Shown piece by piece: positions 20,388 through 30,576 of a stretch of DNA of 64,000 nt. The notes beneath the pieces were generated by a model. The model was not told the DNA's origin. It made no database searches and saw only the letters and a program-made list of their open reading frames with translations. The stretch is from Trinickia symbiotica. Its GTDB lineage: Bacteria > Pseudomonadota > Gammaproteobacteria > Burkholderiales > Burkholderiaceae. Position numbers and translations under genes: made by a program. Numbering within the stretch: the first letter of the stretch is position 1; each line of letters begins with the position of its first letter. The stretch covers positions 1 to 64,000 of the forward strand of contig NZ_PTIR01000020.1 in the NCBI RefSeq assembly GCF_002934455.1. Reading direction: 5' to 3'.

Positions 20388-20661
20388 ACCAAGCGGCCCC
20401 ATGTCGCCGCCCCGCGGGGGATTCCCAGGGGGAATTGCCCGGGACAGGGCGACGGACTCGGCCTGCCGACGAAGAGGGCCCCGCCCGTTCTTTTCTCGCG
20501 AAATGTGTAACAAGCGCGCAAAAATTGCCTTGACGCGCACAAAAACGGCTATTTTCGCGGTAGAGAAACGTTATGGCAGGGGTCTACGGACTGGATTAGA
20601 ATGCATTGGTGGCGCCGCAAGGCAAATGTAGGCGCGCCCGTCATAGTGAAGGAGTGGTGCT

Positions 20662-22551
20662 TTGAACAACAATATGTTTTCGAAGGCAGCAGTGTGGCTC
20701 GTGATCGCACTGGTGCTGTTCACGGTGTTCAAGCAGTTCGACAAGCCCCGTGTGCAGGAAGGCGTCTCGTATTCGCAGTTCATGACGGACGCGAAGGACG
20801 GCAAGATCAAGAGTGTCGTCGTTCAGGGGCGGAACCTCACGGTCACTCCCGCAGACGGTCAGAAATATCAGATCGTGTCGCCGGGTGACATCTGGATGGT
20901 CGGCGATCTGATGAAGTACGGCGTCCAGGTGAGCGGCAAGGCCGATGAAGAACCGAGCCCGATCGTCTCCGCGCTCTATTACCTGGGGCCGACGATACTG
21001 ATCATCGGCTTCTGGTTCTACATGATGAGGCAGATGCAGGGGGGCGGTAAAGGCGGCGCGTTCTCGTTCGGGAAATCGCGTGCGCGTCTCATCGACGAGA
21101 ACAACAACGCAATCAATTTCACCGATGTAGCCGGCTGTGACGAAGCGAAGGAGGAGGTCTCCGAGCTCGTCGACTTCCTGCGCGATCCGCAAAAATTCCA
21201 GAAGCTCGGCGGCCGCATTCCGCGCGGCGTGCTGCTCGTCGGCCCGCCGGGTACCGGTAAGACGTTGCTCGCCCGCGCCATTGCCGGCGAGGCGAAAGTG
21301 CCGTTCTTCAGCATTTCGGGCTCCGACTTCGTCGAGATGTTCGTCGGCGTCGGTGCCGCGCGCGTGCGCGACATGTTCGAGCAGGCGAAAAAACATGCGC
21401 CTTGCATCGTATTCATCGACGAAATCGACGCGGTCGGCCGCCATCGCGGCGCCGGCATGGGCGGCGGCAACGACGAGCGCGAGCAGACGCTGAACCAGAT
21501 GCTCGTCGAGATGGACGGCTTCGAAGCGAATTCAGGCGTCATCGTGATCGCGGCGACGAACCGCTCGGACGTGCTCGACAAGGCGCTGCTGCGCCCGGGC
21601 CGTTTCGACCGTCAGGTCTACGTCGGTCTGCCCGATATTCGCGGTCGCGAGCAGATCATGAAGGTCCACCTGCGCAAGGTGCCGATCGCCAACGACGTCG
21701 ACGCGGCTGTCATCGCGCGCGGCACGCCGGGCTTTTCGGGTGCCGATCTCGCGAACCTCGTCAACGAGGCGGCGCTGTTCGCGGCGCGGCGCGGCAAGCG
21801 CATCGTGGAGATGCAGGACTTCGAAGACGCGAAGGACAAGATCTTCATGGGGCCGGAGCGCAAGTCGGCGGTCATCCGTGAAGAAGCGAAACGCGCGACC
21901 GCCTATCACGAAGCGGGTCACGCGGTGGTGGCGAAGCTGCTGCCGAAGTCGGACCCCGTGCACAAGGTTACGATCATTCCGCGCGGTCGCGCACTGGGCG
22001 TCACCTGGCAGCTGCCCGAGCATGACAACGAGACTTACTCGAAGGATTACCTGCTCGACCGTCTGGCGATCCTGTTCGGCGGACGCGTTGCCGAGGAGCT
22101 GTTCCTGAACCTCATCAGCACCGGTGCGTCGGACGACTTCAACAAGGCGACTCAGACGGCGCGCGCGATGGTCACGCGATTCGGCATGACGGACGCGCTC
22201 GGGCCGATGGTCTACGCCGACGACGACAACGACGCGTCTCCGTTCGGCCGGGGCTTCACGCGCGCGATCTCCGAGGCGACGCAGCAGAAGGTGGACTCCG
22301 AGATTCGCCGGGTGCTCGACGAGCAGTACAAGCTCGCTCGGCGCCTGCTCGAGGAGAACCGCGACAAGGTCGAAGCGATGACGGCGGCGCTGATGGAGTG
22401 GGAGACGATCGATGCCGATCAGATCAACGACATCATGGCCGGGCGGGCGCCTCGCTCGCCGAAAAGCGTAGCGCCGGACGCATCGTCGTCGGGCGGCAGC
22501 GGCAGTCCCGGCCCCGAGGTGAAGCCGGGCAGCGCGACCGCACCGGCGTAA
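20662..22551 (+). CDS. ftsH: ATP-dependent zinc metalloprotease FtsH
   Basis: 629 aa from TTG 20662, preceded by AAGGAG at 7 nt, which makes TTG better than the ATG at 20674. Two TM segments flank a periplasmic domain (near residues 5-23 and 100-120). Walker A GPPGTGKT begins near residue 194, Walker B/SRH follow ([23 protein letters not shown]), and zinc motif HEAGH starts at residue 416. It is an inner-membrane protease for misfolded membrane proteins and for LpxC and sigma32 in E. coli. A strong terminator follows. Confidence 0.97.
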   Translation: MNNNMFSKAAVWLVIALVLFTVFKQFDKPRVQEGVSYSQFMTDAKDGKIKSVVVQGRNLTVTPADGQKYQIVSPGDIWMVGDLMKYGVQVSGKADEEPSPIVSALYYLGPTILIIGFWFYMMRQMQGGGKGGAFSFGKSRARLIDENNNAINFTDVAGCDEAKEEVSELVDFLRDPQKFQKLGGRIPRGVLLVGPPGTGKTLLARAIAGEAKVPFFSISGSDFVEMFVGVGAARVRDMFEQAKKHAPCIVFIDEIDAVGRHRGAGMGGGNDEREQTLNQMLVEMDGFEANSGVIVIAATNRSDVLDKALLRPGRFDRQVYVGLPDIRGREQIMKVHLRKVPIANDVDAAVIARGTPGFSGADLANLVNEAALFAARRGKRIVEMQDFEDAKDKIFMGPERKSAVIREEAKRATAYHEAGHAVVAKLLPKSDPVHKVTIIPRGRALGVTWQLPEHDNETYSKDYLLDRLAILFGGRVAEELFLNLISTGASDDFNKATQTARAMVTRFGMTDALGPMVYADDDNDASPFGRGFTRAISEATQQKVDSEIRRVLDEQYKLARRLLEENRDKVEAMTAALMEWETIDADQINDIMAGRAPRSPKSVAPDASSSGGSGSPGPEVKPGSATAPA

Positions 22552-22570
22552 GGTCGGCGGCGACAAGATG

Positions 22571-22606
22571 ACGGGCCGGTGCGACGCTTCGCACCGGCCC
22601 GTTTTT
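22571..22606 (+). terminator. Intrinsic terminator of ftsH
   Basis: ACGGGCCGGTGCG (22571-22583) pairs perfectly with CGCACCGGCCCGT (22590-22602) around a 6-nt loop, followed by TTTTTG. It separates ftsH from folP, so folP must have its own promoter in the 55 bp behind it. Confidence 0.9.
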
Positions 22607-22661
22607 GTTGATGATGCGTTGCTGGCGTGTAGGCCGCTTCGCGTGTCTCTTTCTTTCCCCG

Positions 22662-23558
22662 ATGTTCGTGTCCAGTTCCGATCTTTCCCCACGCACCATC
22701 CCTGAGCCGTTGCAGTGCGGGCGTCACACGCTGACGTTCGAACGCCCGTTGGTGATGGGCATTCTGAATGTCACGCCCGACTCGTTTTCCGACGGCGGCC
22801 GATATGCGGCGCGCGACGATGCGCTGCGCCAGGCCGAGACCATGGTGCGTGAAGGCGCCGACATGCTCGACATCGGTGGCGAATCGACGCGCCCCGGCGC
22901 TCCCCCCGTTTCGCTCGAGGAGGAACTCGCGCGCGTCATCCCCATCGTCGAGGCGCTCCGTGACGCGGGCGTGCCGCTCTCCGTCGATACCTACAAGCCC
23001 GAGGTGATGCGTGCCGCGCTCGCGGCAGGCGCGGACCTCATCAACGACGTCTGGGGTTTCCGTCGGCCCGGTGCGATCGACGCCGTGCGCGACAGTCAGT
23101 GCGGACTTTGCGTCATGCATATGCTCGGCGAGCCGCAGACGATGCAGCGCGGTAAGCCGGAATATGACGACGTCGTCGCCGATGTCCGGGCGTTTCTGAC
23201 CGAGCGCGTCGAAACGCTGGCGCGTGAAGGGGTGGCGCGCAACCGGATCAGCGTCGATCCCGGCTTCGGCTTCGGCAAATCGACGATCGAGCACAACTAT
23301 GCGCTGCTTGCGCATCTCGCGGAGACGGCGCCGCGCGTGCCTGCCGGCGTCGCGCCCTATCCGATCCTCGCGGGGATGTCGCGCAAATCGATGTTCGGCA
23401 AGGTGACGGGGCGTGCTACGCCGCGAGAAAACGTCGCCGCGAGCGTCGCGGGTGCCGTTTTAGCGGCCGAGCGGGGCGCCGCGATCATTCGCGTACACGA
23501 CGTGGCAGAGACCGTCGATGCGCTGAAGGTCTGGAAAGCGGTCCGCGACGCGATCTGA
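22662..23558 (+). CDS. folP: Dihydropteroate synthase
   Basis: 298 aa from ATG 22662 (the frame upstream runs through the ftsH terminator, so earlier starts are unlikely). Signatures: [27 protein letters not shown], the INDVWG strand, [14 protein letters not shown], and GMSRKSMFG near the pterin site. It condenses hydroxymethyl-dihydropterin pyrophosphate with p-aminobenzoate in folate synthesis and is the sulfonamide target. The order ftsH-folP-glmM is the common proteobacterial one. Confidence 0.96.
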   Translation: MFVSSSDLSPRTIPEPLQCGRHTLTFERPLVMGILNVTPDSFSDGGRYAARDDALRQAETMVREGADMLDIGGESTRPGAPPVSLEEELARVIPIVEALRDAGVPLSVDTYKPEVMRAALAAGADLINDVWGFRRPGAIDAVRDSQCGLCVMHMLGEPQTMQRGKPEYDDVVADVRAFLTERVETLAREGVARNRISVDPGFGFGKSTIEHNYALLAHLAETAPRVPAGVAPYPILAGMSRKSMFGKVTGRATPRENVAASVAGAVLAAERGAAIIRVHDVAETVDALKVWKAVRDAI

Positions 23559-23635
23559 GACGCGTCGCGGACGGAAGGGAAGCCTCTTCCGAGCGGAAGA
23601 GCGTGAGATCAAAGAACGAACGAGGAAAAAAGACA

Positions 23636-24994
23636 ATGGCACGACGTTATTTCGGTACCGATGGGGTTCGCGGCAAAGTCGGCGAGGCGCCTATCACGCC
23701 GGAGTTCGTGTTGCGGCTGGGTTATGCGGCAGGCAAGGTGCTGGCCGGCGCGGATCGCTGGGCGAAGGCCGGCTCGCGCCCGACAGTGCTGATCGGCAAA
23801 GACACGCGCGTCTCGGGCTATATGCTAGAAGCGGCGCTCGAAGCCGGTTTCTCGGCGGCCGGCGTGGACGTGATGCTGGCCGGACCGATGCCGACGCCCG
23901 GCGTCGCCTATCTGACGCGCGCGCTGCGGCTCGCGGCGGGCGTCGTCATCAGCGCTTCACACAATCCGTACTACGACAACGGCATCAAGTTTTTCAGCGC
24001 CGACGGCAATAAATTGCCCGACGACGTCGAGCTGCTGATCGAACAGCAGCTTGAGACGCCGCTCGAATGCGCGCCGTCCGAGCGACTCGGCAAGGCTCGG
24101 CGGCTCGACGATGCAGCAGGGCGTTACATCGAGTTCTGCAAAAGCACGTTTCCCGCGGCGTTCGATCTGCATGGGCTCAAGCTCGTCGTCGATTGCGCTC
24201 ACGGGGCGGCTTACCATATCGCTCCGCACGTCTTTCACGAGCTCGGCGCCGATGTCATCTCGATCGGTGTCGCGCCGAACGGATTCAACATCAACGACGG
24301 CGTTGGCGCGACGGCGCCGGAGGCGCTCGAGCGGGCGGTGCAGGCGAACCACGCCGATCTCGGTATCGCGCTCGACGGGGATGCCGACCGGCTCCAGATC
24401 GTCGATGCCTCCGGGCGCCTCTACAACGGCGACGAGTTGTTGTACGTGCTCGTCAAGGACCGCATCGCGACTGACGGGAAGGTGCCGGGGGCCGTCGGCA
24501 CGCTGATGACCAACATGGCCGTCGAGGTTGCGCTCGAGGGGGAAGGCGTCGAATTCGTGCGCGCGCCGGTCGGCGACCGTTACGTCCTCGAACATTTGCG
24601 CGAGCGCGGCTGGCAGCTCGGGGCGGAAGGCTCGGGCCACATTCTGTCGCTCGACCGTCACTCGACGGGCGACGGGATCGTCTCGGGATTGCTCGTGCTC
24701 GCCGCGATCAAGCGCAGCGGATCGACGCTCGCCGAACTGCTCAAGGATGTGACACTGTTTCCGCAGCAGCTCATCAACGTGCGGATGCGCCCCGGCGCGG
24801 ACTGGAAGCACAGTGAAGCGATTGCACAGGCCGTGGCCGAGGCAGAGCGGACCCTCGACGGCAACGGGAGGGTGCTGATCCGCGCGTCGGGTACTGAGCC
24901 GGTGTTGCGCGTGATGGTCGAGGCGCGGCACAGCGAGCACGCCGTTCGCTGCGCGCGGGAAATTGCGCGCGTCGTCGAGGAGGAAACCGCTTGA
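23636..24994 (+). CDS. glmM: Phosphoglucosamine mutase
   Basis: 452 aa from ATG 23636 ([20 protein letters not shown]), GAGG about 10 nt upstream. The phosphorylated Ser is Ser108 in [13 protein letters not shown]; the metal loop is DGDADRLQ and the sugar loop GSEGSGHI-type (here AEGSGHIL), with the C-terminal phosphate loop [12 protein letters not shown]. It turns glucosamine-6-P into glucosamine-1-P for UDP-GlcNAc, feeding peptidoglycan and LPS. 77 bp after folP and probably in the same transcript. Confidence 0.97.
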   Translation: MARRYFGTDGVRGKVGEAPITPEFVLRLGYAAGKVLAGADRWAKAGSRPTVLIGKDTRVSGYMLEAALEAGFSAAGVDVMLAGPMPTPGVAYLTRALRLAAGVVISASHNPYYDNGIKFFSADGNKLPDDVELLIEQQLETPLECAPSERLGKARRLDDAAGRYIEFCKSTFPAAFDLHGLKLVVDCAHGAAYHIAPHVFHELGADVISIGVAPNGFNINDGVGATAPEALERAVQANHADLGIALDGDADRLQIVDASGRLYNGDELLYVLVKDRIATDGKVPGAVGTLMTNMAVEVALEGEGVEFVRAPVGDRYVLEHLRERGWQLGAEGSGHILSLDRHSTGDGIVSGLLVLAAIKRSGSTLAELLKDVTLFPQQLINVRMRPGADWKHSEAIAQAVAEAERTLDGNGRVLIRASGTEPVLRVMVEARHSEHAVRCAREIARVVEEETA

Positions 24995-25138
24995 CGATTG
25001 GCCGTCGCGCTCCGACCCTTTGTCATATTCCAATCTGTTTGTTTGCGCCGCAATTGCGCGTAAAGTCGTCTTACTTATCGGCAAGTTGTACGAATTTCTC
25101 CTAAAATCAATTGCTTGCGCGCTTGCGCGGTCAACTTT

Positions 25139-25172
25139 CTGTCATATGACTGTCACAATAACGCCCTAATCT
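25139..25172 (+). promoter_or_regulatory. Pho box and PhoB-dependent promoter of the pst operon
   Basis: Two consensus half sites CTGTCAT (25139-25145) and CTGTCAC (25150-25156) are spaced by 4 nt, the standard PhoB box; TAATCT (25167-25172) lies 10 bp behind as a -10 element, without a separate -35, as expected for PhoB activation. It sits 45 bp upstream of the pstS ATG. Transcription of pstSCAB-phoU-phoBR should therefore rise on phosphate starvation and be self-amplifying, because phoB is in the same operon. Confidence 0.9.
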
Positions 25173-25216
25173 TCGCGGTGTCGAAACCACTCGACCACAC
25201 CACTGGGGGTTATTCC

Positions 25217-26248
25217 ATGAAATTGATGCAGACCGCGTTCGCCGGCGTTACCGCGGCGCTTCTCGCGATCTCCGCGCAAGCCGCTGACATCACTGGCGCG
25301 GGCAGCACGTTCGCCGCACCGCTTTACACGAAGTGGGCTGATGCCTACGCAAAGTCGGGCGGCGGCAAGATCAACTATCAAGGTATCGGTTCGTCTGGCG
25401 GCATCAAGCAGATCGAAGCGAAGACGGTCGATTTCGCAGGCTCGGACATGCCGCTCAAGGATGACGAGCTCGCCAAGCAGGGCCTCTTTCAGTTTCCGAC
25501 GGTCGTCGGCGGCGTCGTGCCGGCGATCAACTTGCCGGGCATCAAGGCGGGCGAGCTCACGCTGTCGGGCCCGGTCCTTGCCGACATCTATCTGAACAAA
25601 ATCACCAAGTGGAATGACCCCCAGATCGCCGCGCTGAATCCGGGCGTCAAGCTGCCCGACACGGCGATCGCCGTGGTGCGCCGCGCGGACGGCTCGGGTA
25701 CGTCGTTCATCTGGACGAACTACCTCTCGAAGGTCAGCGACGAGTGGAAGACGAAGGTCGGCGAAGGCACGACGGTCAACTGGCCGACGGGTACCGGCGG
25801 CAAGGGTAACGACGGCGTCGCGGCCTTCGTGCAGCGTTTGCCGGGTGCAATTGGCTATGTCGAGTGGGCCTACGTGAAGCAAAATCACATGGTCTACACG
25901 AAGATGAAGAACGAGGCGGGCACGGTCGTCACGCCGGATACGGACACGTTCAAGGCGGCTGCGGCAAGCGCCGACTGGAAGAAGTCGTTCTACCAGATCC
26001 TGACGAACGAGCCGGGCAAGAATGCGTGGCCGATCGTCGGCGCGACGTTCGTCCTGCTGCACAAGACGCAGGACAAGCCCGCGCAAGGCGCGGAGACGCT
26101 CAAGTTCTTCGGCTGGAGCTTCAAGAACGGCGGCGACGCGGTGACGAGCCTCGATTACATCCCGTTGCCGGAATCGGTGACGTCGGAAATCGAGACGCAG
26201 TGGAAGTCGAACGTGAAGGACGCCTCGGGCAAGTCGGTGGCTGAGTAA
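25217..26248 (+). CDS. pstS: Periplasmic phosphate-binding protein PstS
   Basis: 343 aa from ATG 25217. Signal peptide [20 protein letters not shown], cut before [10 protein letters not shown]. Phosphate ligands are in [29 protein letters not shown] and [10 protein letters not shown]. It delivers phosphate to the PstCA channel. First gene of the operon behind a Pho box; a stable hairpin follows it, which would keep its mRNA more abundant than that of the membrane parts. Confidence 0.97.
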   Translation: MKLMQTAFAGVTAALLAISAQAADITGAGSTFAAPLYTKWADAYAKSGGGKINYQGIGSSGGIKQIEAKTVDFAGSDMPLKDDELAKQGLFQFPTVVGGVVPAINLPGIKAGELTLSGPVLADIYLNKITKWNDPQIAALNPGVKLPDTAIAVVRRADGSGTSFIWTNYLSKVSDEWKTKVGEGTTVNWPTGTGGKGNDGVAAFVQRLPGAIGYVEWAYVKQNHMVYTKMKNEAGTVVTPDTDTFKAAAASADWKKSFYQILTNEPGKNAWPIVGATFVLLHKTQDKPAQGAETLKFFGWSFKNGGDAVTSLDYIPLPESVTSEIETQWKSNVKDASGKSVAE

Positions 26249-26267
26249 GCCAACGGGTAGTGGATCG

Positions 26268-26297
26268 ACCCGGCAAGGCGCTGTCGCCTTGCCGGGT
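26268..26297 (+). terminator. Stable hairpin between pstS and pstC (no T-tract)
   Basis: ACCCGGCAAGGCG (26268-26280) pairs perfectly with CGCCTTGCCGGGT (26285-26297) around the tetraloop CTGT. No T-run follows, so it more likely protects the pstS 3' end or causes partial termination than full termination, allowing excess of the binding protein over the transporter. Confidence 0.75.
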
Positions 26298-26345
26298 ATC
26301 GTCATCGGATGCGCGACTCGAGCGCATCAACAGGAAACGGGATAC

Positions 26346-27335
26346 ATGTCCGACATCCAACTCAATTCGATGACGCCCCCGGGTGGCGAACGCGCGCAGC
26401 GTGCGCCGAGCCGCGTCGGCGACTTCATCTTCGAAAACATTGCCTGGTTATCGGCGATCGTTACATTGCTGCTGCTCGGCGGCATCATCGTTTCGCTGAT
26501 CGTCGCTTCGCTGCCGACGATCCACAAGTTCGGACTTGCTTTTCTCTGGACCTCGGACTGGGATCCGCCCAGCGACGTCTACGGCGCGCTCGTTCCCGTC
26601 TACGGGACGCTCGCGACCTCGATCATTGCACTCATCATCGCGGTGCCCGTCAGCTTCGGCATCGCGCTCTTCCTGACGGAACTTTCGCCGGCCTGGCTGC
26701 GCCGTCCGCTCGGCATCGCCATCGAGCTTCTTGCCGCGATCCCTTCGATCGTCTACGGCATGTGGGGCCTGCTCGTCTTTTCGCCGATCTTCGCGCAGTT
26801 CATCGAAGCGCCCCTCGGCAAAGTGCTCGGCCCCATCCCGGTGCTCGGCGCGCTGTTCCAGGGGCCGCCGATCGGTATCGGCATTCTCTGCGCCGGTGTC
26901 ATCCTGGCCATCATGATTATTCCGTACATCGCATCGGTGATGCGTGACGTTTTCGAGGTCACGCCCGTGCTGCTCAAGGAGTCGGCCTACGGGATCGGCT
27001 GCACGACCTGGGAAGTCATGTGGAAGATCGTGCTGCCGTTCACGAAGACCGGCGTCATCGGCGGGATCATGCTCGGCCTCGGGCGTGCGCTCGGCGAGAC
27101 GATGGCCGTCACATTCGTGATCGGCAATACGAACCTGCTCAACAACGTGTCGCTGTTTTCGCCCGGCAATAGCATCACGTCCGCGCTTGCGAACGAATTC
27201 GCCGAGGCCGGGCCGGGTCTGCATACGTCCGCGCTGATGGAGCTCGGTCTGATCCTCTTCGTCATCACGTTCATCGTGCTGGCGATTTCGAAACTGATGT
27301 TGCAGCGCCTCGAGAAAAACGAGGGGGCCAAATGA
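26346..27335 (+). CDS. pstC: Phosphate ABC transporter permease PstC
   Basis: 329 aa from ATG 26346. Six TM segments, with the permease loop [15 protein letters not shown]...[14 protein letters not shown] and [18 protein letters not shown] that binds the PstB ATPase. Its stop overlaps the pstA ATG (ATGA). It forms half of the inner-membrane phosphate channel. Confidence 0.96.
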   Translation: MSDIQLNSMTPPGGERAQRAPSRVGDFIFENIAWLSAIVTLLLLGGIIVSLIVASLPTIHKFGLAFLWTSDWDPPSDVYGALVPVYGTLATSIIALIIAVPVSFGIALFLTELSPAWLRRPLGIAIELLAAIPSIVYGMWGLLVFSPIFAQFIEAPLGKVLGPIPVLGALFQGPPIGIGILCAGVILAIMIIPYIASVMRDVFEVTPVLLKESAYGIGCTTWEVMWKIVLPFTKTGVIGGIMLGLGRALGETMAVTFVIGNTNLLNNVSLFSPGNSITSALANEFAEAGPGLHTSALMELGLILFVITFIVLAISKLMLQRLEKNEGAK

Positions 27336-28228
27336 ACCAACCCGCTCGTCAGATGCCGGGCACGGCAAGCCCCGAAGTTCTGCAGGCGACGCGCGACCGG
27401 CTGCAGCGTCGCCGTCGCCGCGTCAACGCGTTTGCCCTGACGCTTTCCCTCGCCGCGATGGCGTTCGGGCTGCTTTGGCTCGTCTGGATCCTCTATACGA
27501 CATTGACGCTCGGCGTCGGCGGCTTGTCGGTCCAGCTCTTCACGCAATCGACGCCGCCGCCCAACACCGACGGTGGCGGTCTCGCCAACGCGATCGTCGG
27601 CAGCCTGATGCTTGTCGGCGTGGCGACGCTCGTGGGCACGCCGATCGGTGTGCTGGCCGGCGTCTATCTGGCCGAGTACGGTCAGAAGGGATGGCTGGCA
27701 CGCGTGACGCGCTTCATTAACGACATCCTGTTGTCGGCGCCGTCGATCGTCGTGGGCCTGTTCGTCTATGCGCTCGTCGTCGCTCAGATGGGGCACTTTT
27801 CGGGCTGGGCCGGTGCGATCTCGCTTGCGCTGCTCGAGATTCCGATCGTGATTCGCACGACCGAGAATATGCTGCGGCTCGTGCCCAATGCGCTGCGCGA
27901 AGCAGCGTTCGCGCTCGGTGTGCCGAAGTGGCGAATGATCTCCTCGGTCACGCTGAAGGCGTCGATGGCCGGCGTCGTGACGGGTGTGCTGCTCGCGGTC
28001 GCGCGGATCGCCGGTGAGACGGCTCCGCTGCTTTTCACCGCGCTGTCGAATCAGTTCTTTTCGCTCGACATGGGGCAGCCGGTTGCGAACCTGCCCGTCA
28101 CGATCTTCAAGTTCGCAATGAGTCCGTTCGCGCAGTGGCAATCGCTCGCGTGGGCGGGCGTCTTCATCATTACGCTCGGCGTGCTCGGATTGAATATCCT
28201 GGCGCGCGCGATGTTCGGCAAGAAGTAA
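27332..28228 (+). CDS. pstA: Phosphate ABC transporter permease PstA
   Basis: 298 aa. Arg-rich cytoplasmic N-terminus ([12 protein letters not shown]), then six TM segments with the [16 protein letters not shown] and [20 protein letters not shown] coupling regions and [17 protein letters not shown]. Starts inside the pstC stop by 4 bp. Partner of PstC. Confidence 0.96.
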   Translation: MNQPARQMPGTASPEVLQATRDRLQRRRRRVNAFALTLSLAAMAFGLLWLVWILYTTLTLGVGGLSVQLFTQSTPPPNTDGGGLANAIVGSLMLVGVATLVGTPIGVLAGVYLAEYGQKGWLARVTRFINDILLSAPSIVVGLFVYALVVAQMGHFSGWAGAISLALLEIPIVIRTTENMLRLVPNALREAAFALGVPKWRMISSVTLKASMAGVVTGVLLAVARIAGETAPLLFTALSNQFFSLDMGQPVANLPVTIFKFAMSPFAQWQSLAWAGVFIITLGVLGLNILARAMFGKK

Positions 28229-28243
28229 CCGCGGAGCGACACT

Positions 28244-29095
28244 ATGAATATGGCTGAGAGTCACCTCAAGCATTCGATCGAACGTCCGGCAGTCCCGGCC
28301 GGTTTCGATCCCGCACAAGACGGATCGGCGCTCGCTCCCGTCAGGCCCAAGATCGAAATTCGCAACTTGAATTTCTATTACGGCAAGTACCACGCCCTCA
28401 AGAATATCAATATGCAGATTCCGGAGGGGAAGGTGACGGCGTTCATCGGCCCGTCGGGCTGCGGCAAGTCGACGCTCCTGCGCACGTTCAACAAGATGTT
28501 CGCGCTCTACCCCGAGCAACGCGCCGTGGGCGAGATCATGATGGACGGCGAGAACCTTCTCACCTCGAAGCGCGACATCTCGCTGTTGCGGGCGCGCGTT
28601 GGGATGGTGTTCCAGAAGCCGACGCCGTTTCCCATGTCGATCTACGACAACATCGCGTTCGGCGTGAAAATGTTCGAATCGCTCTCACGCTCGGAGATGG
28701 ACGACCGTGTGGAATGGGCGCTGACGAAGGCCGCGCTCTGGACCGAAGTGAAGGACAAGCTCGGCCAAAGCGGCTACGGCCTCTCGGGCGGTCAGCAGCA
28801 GCGTCTTTGCATTGCGCGCGGGATTGCGATCCGTCCTGAAGTGCTGTTGCTCGACGAGCCGTGCTCGGCGCTCGATCCGATCTCGACGGGGCGCGTCGAA
28901 GAGCTGATTGCCGAGCTCAAGAACGAGTATACCGTCGTCATCGTTACTCACAACATGCAGCAGGCCGCGCGCTGTTCCGATTACACCGGATACATGTACC
29001 TCGGCGAACTGATCGAGTTCGGCGATACGGAAAAAATCTTCATCAAGCCGGTCCGCAAGGAAACCGAGGATTACATCACCGGCCGCTTCGGCTGA
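28244..29095 (+). CDS. pstB: Phosphate ABC transporter ATPase PstB
   Basis: 283 aa. Walker [11 protein letters not shown]-loop [12 protein letters not shown], signature LSGGQQQRL, Walker [13 protein letters not shown], and the H-switch [14 protein letters not shown]. About 30 residues before the ATPase core are unlike E. coli PstB. An alternative start at the third codon (ATG 28250) exists. It powers phosphate import and, with PhoU, senses it. Confidence 0.97.
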   Translation: MNMAESHLKHSIERPAVPAGFDPAQDGSALAPVRPKIEIRNLNFYYGKYHALKNINMQIPEGKVTAFIGPSGCGKSTLLRTFNKMFALYPEQRAVGEIMMDGENLLTSKRDISLLRARVGMVFQKPTPFPMSIYDNIAFGVKMFESLSRSEMDDRVEWALTKAALWTEVKDKLGQSGYGLSGGQQQRLCIARGIAIRPEVLLLDEPCSALDPISTGRVEELIAELKNEYTVVIVTHNMQQAARCSDYTGYMYLGELIEFGDTEKIFIKPVRKETEDYITGRFG

Positions 29096-29116
29096 TGAAC
29101 AGAGTAGGAGGCAAAC

Positions 29117-29821
29117 ATGTCCGATAAGCACCTCTCCAGTCAGTTCGATGCCGATCTGAATCTGATCTCGTCGAAAGTGCTCGAAATGGGTGGCCTCGTC
29201 GAGGCGCAGATCACGCGCGCCATGGAGGCGCTCAACACGTTGGACGCGGCGATCGCCGATCAGGTCATCTCGGAGGAAGACACGGTCAACCAGATGGAAG
29301 TGGCGATCGACGAGGAGTGCAGCAACATCATCGCGCGCCGCCAGCCGGCCGCTCGCGATCTGCGCCTTCTGCTCGCGATCTCGAAGACGATCACGAACCT
29401 CGAGCGCGCGGGCGACGAGGCCGAGAAGATCGCCAAGCGCGTGAAGCGCGTCATGGAAGACGGCGCCGCGCGCACGTTGAACATCGCCGAGATCAAGATT
29501 TCGGGCGACATGGCCGTGTCGATCCTGCGCCGCGCGCTCGATGCGTTCGCACGCCTCGATACGGCTGCCGCCGCTCAGATCGTGCGCGACGACAAGGCCA
29601 TCGACGAGGAGTTTCGCGCATTCGTCCGCAAACTCGTGACGTACATGATGGAAGATCCGCGCACGATCTCCGCCGGGCTCGAGTTTCTCACCATCGCCAA
29701 GGCAATCGAGCGAATCGGCGACCACGCGAAGAACATCGCCGAGTTCATTATCTACATCGTGAAGGGCACGGACGTGCGCCACAAATCGCGCGACGCGCTC
29801 GAGCGCGAAGCGCTTAGTTAA
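29117..29821 (+). CDS. phoU: Phosphate signalling protein PhoU
   Basis: 234 aa. Two three-helix PhoU repeats, each with the acidic metal-binding signature: EECSNIIARRQPAARDLRLL (first) and DEEFRAFVRKLVTYM plus GDHAKNIAE (second); TNLERAGDEAEKIAKR is the classic first-repeat motif. ATG 29117 after AGGAGG. It links PstSCAB to PhoR and keeps the Pho response off when phosphate is plentiful. Confidence 0.96.
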   Translation: MSDKHLSSQFDADLNLISSKVLEMGGLVEAQITRAMEALNTLDAAIADQVISEEDTVNQMEVAIDEECSNIIARRQPAARDLRLLLAISKTITNLERAGDEAEKIAKRVKRVMEDGAARTLNIAEIKISGDMAVSILRRALDAFARLDTAAAAQIVRDDKAIDEEFRAFVRKLVTYMMEDPRTISAGLEFLTIAKAIERIGDHAKNIAEFIIYIVKGTDVRHKSRDALEREALS

Positions 29822-29838
29822 CGTGTCAAGAGGTGACG

Positions 29839-30540
29839 ATGCCGAGCAGCATTCTGATCATCGAAGATGAGCCCGCTATCTCCGAACTGATCTCGATCAA
29901 CTTGCAGCACGCAGGCCATTGCCCGATTCGCGCTTACAACGCGGAGCAGGCGCAGTCGCTGATCAGCGACGTGCTACCCGATCTCATCCTGCTCGACTGG
30001 ATGCTGCCCGGCAAGTCTGGTATCGCGTTCGCGCGAGATTTGCGCAACAACGAACGCACGAAGCATATTCCGATCATCATGCTCACGGCGCGGGGTGACG
30101 AGCAGGACAAGGTGCTCGGCCTCGAAATCGGCGCCGACGACTATGTCACGAAGCCCTTCTCGCCGAAGGAGCTGATGGCGCGCATCAAGGCCGTGCTGCG
30201 CCGCCGGGCGCCTCAGCTCACGGAGGACGTCGTCGCCATCAACGGCCTCAAGCTCGATCCGGCGACGCATCGTGTCGCGGCTCATGCGGACGGCAACGAG
30301 ATCAAGCTCGATCTCGGACCGACCGAGTTCCGGCTGCTGCATTTCTTCATGACGCACCCGGAGCGCGTGCACAGTCGCACGCAATTGCTCGATCAGGTTT
30401 GGGGCGATCACGTCTTTGTCGAGGAGCGCACGGTCGATGTCCATATCAAGCGCCTGCGTGCCGCGCTGAAGCCGGCCGGGTGCGATGCTATGATCGAGAC
30501 GGTGCGCGGCAGCGGATATCGGCTGGCCAAGACCGCCTGA
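29839..30540 (+). CDS. phoB: Phosphate response regulator PhoB
   Basis: 233 aa from ATG 29839, with AAGAGG 5 nt upstream; the GTG at 29833 lies inside this ribosome binding site, so it is less likely. Receiver domain with Asp10/Glu11 and phosphoacceptor Asp53 (LILLDWMLPG), the VTKPFSP Lys loop, then a winged-helix OmpR-type DNA-binding domain (TEFRLLHFFMTHPERVHSR, ERTVDVHIKRLR). It activates Pho-box promoters such as the one upstream of pstS. Confidence 0.97.
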   Translation: MPSSILIIEDEPAISELISINLQHAGHCPIRAYNAEQAQSLISDVLPDLILLDWMLPGKSGIAFARDLRNNERTKHIPIIMLTARGDEQDKVLGLEIGADDYVTKPFSPKELMARIKAVLRRRAPQLTEDVVAINGLKLDPATHRVAAHADGNEIKLDLGPTEFRLLHFFMTHPERVHSRTQLLDQVWGDHVFVEERTVDVHIKRLRAALKPAGCDAMIETVRGSGYRLAKTA

Positions 30541-30576
30541 TCTCCAGGCCCGCAAGTTCCCTACCTTGTCTTCGCC

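Noticed and set aside
19578-20540. Extension of the yhbY frame across rlmE
   Set aside because: Antisense to a clear rlmE; YhbY homologues begin MPALKVSPAQ at 19577.
20530-20566. Heat-shock or sigma70 promoter for ftsH at TTGACG 20530
   Set aside because: No -10 element at proper spacing; too weak to call.
22605-22661. Earlier start for folP at 22605
   Set aside because: It lies in the T-tract of the ftsH terminator; ATG 22662 is more plausible.
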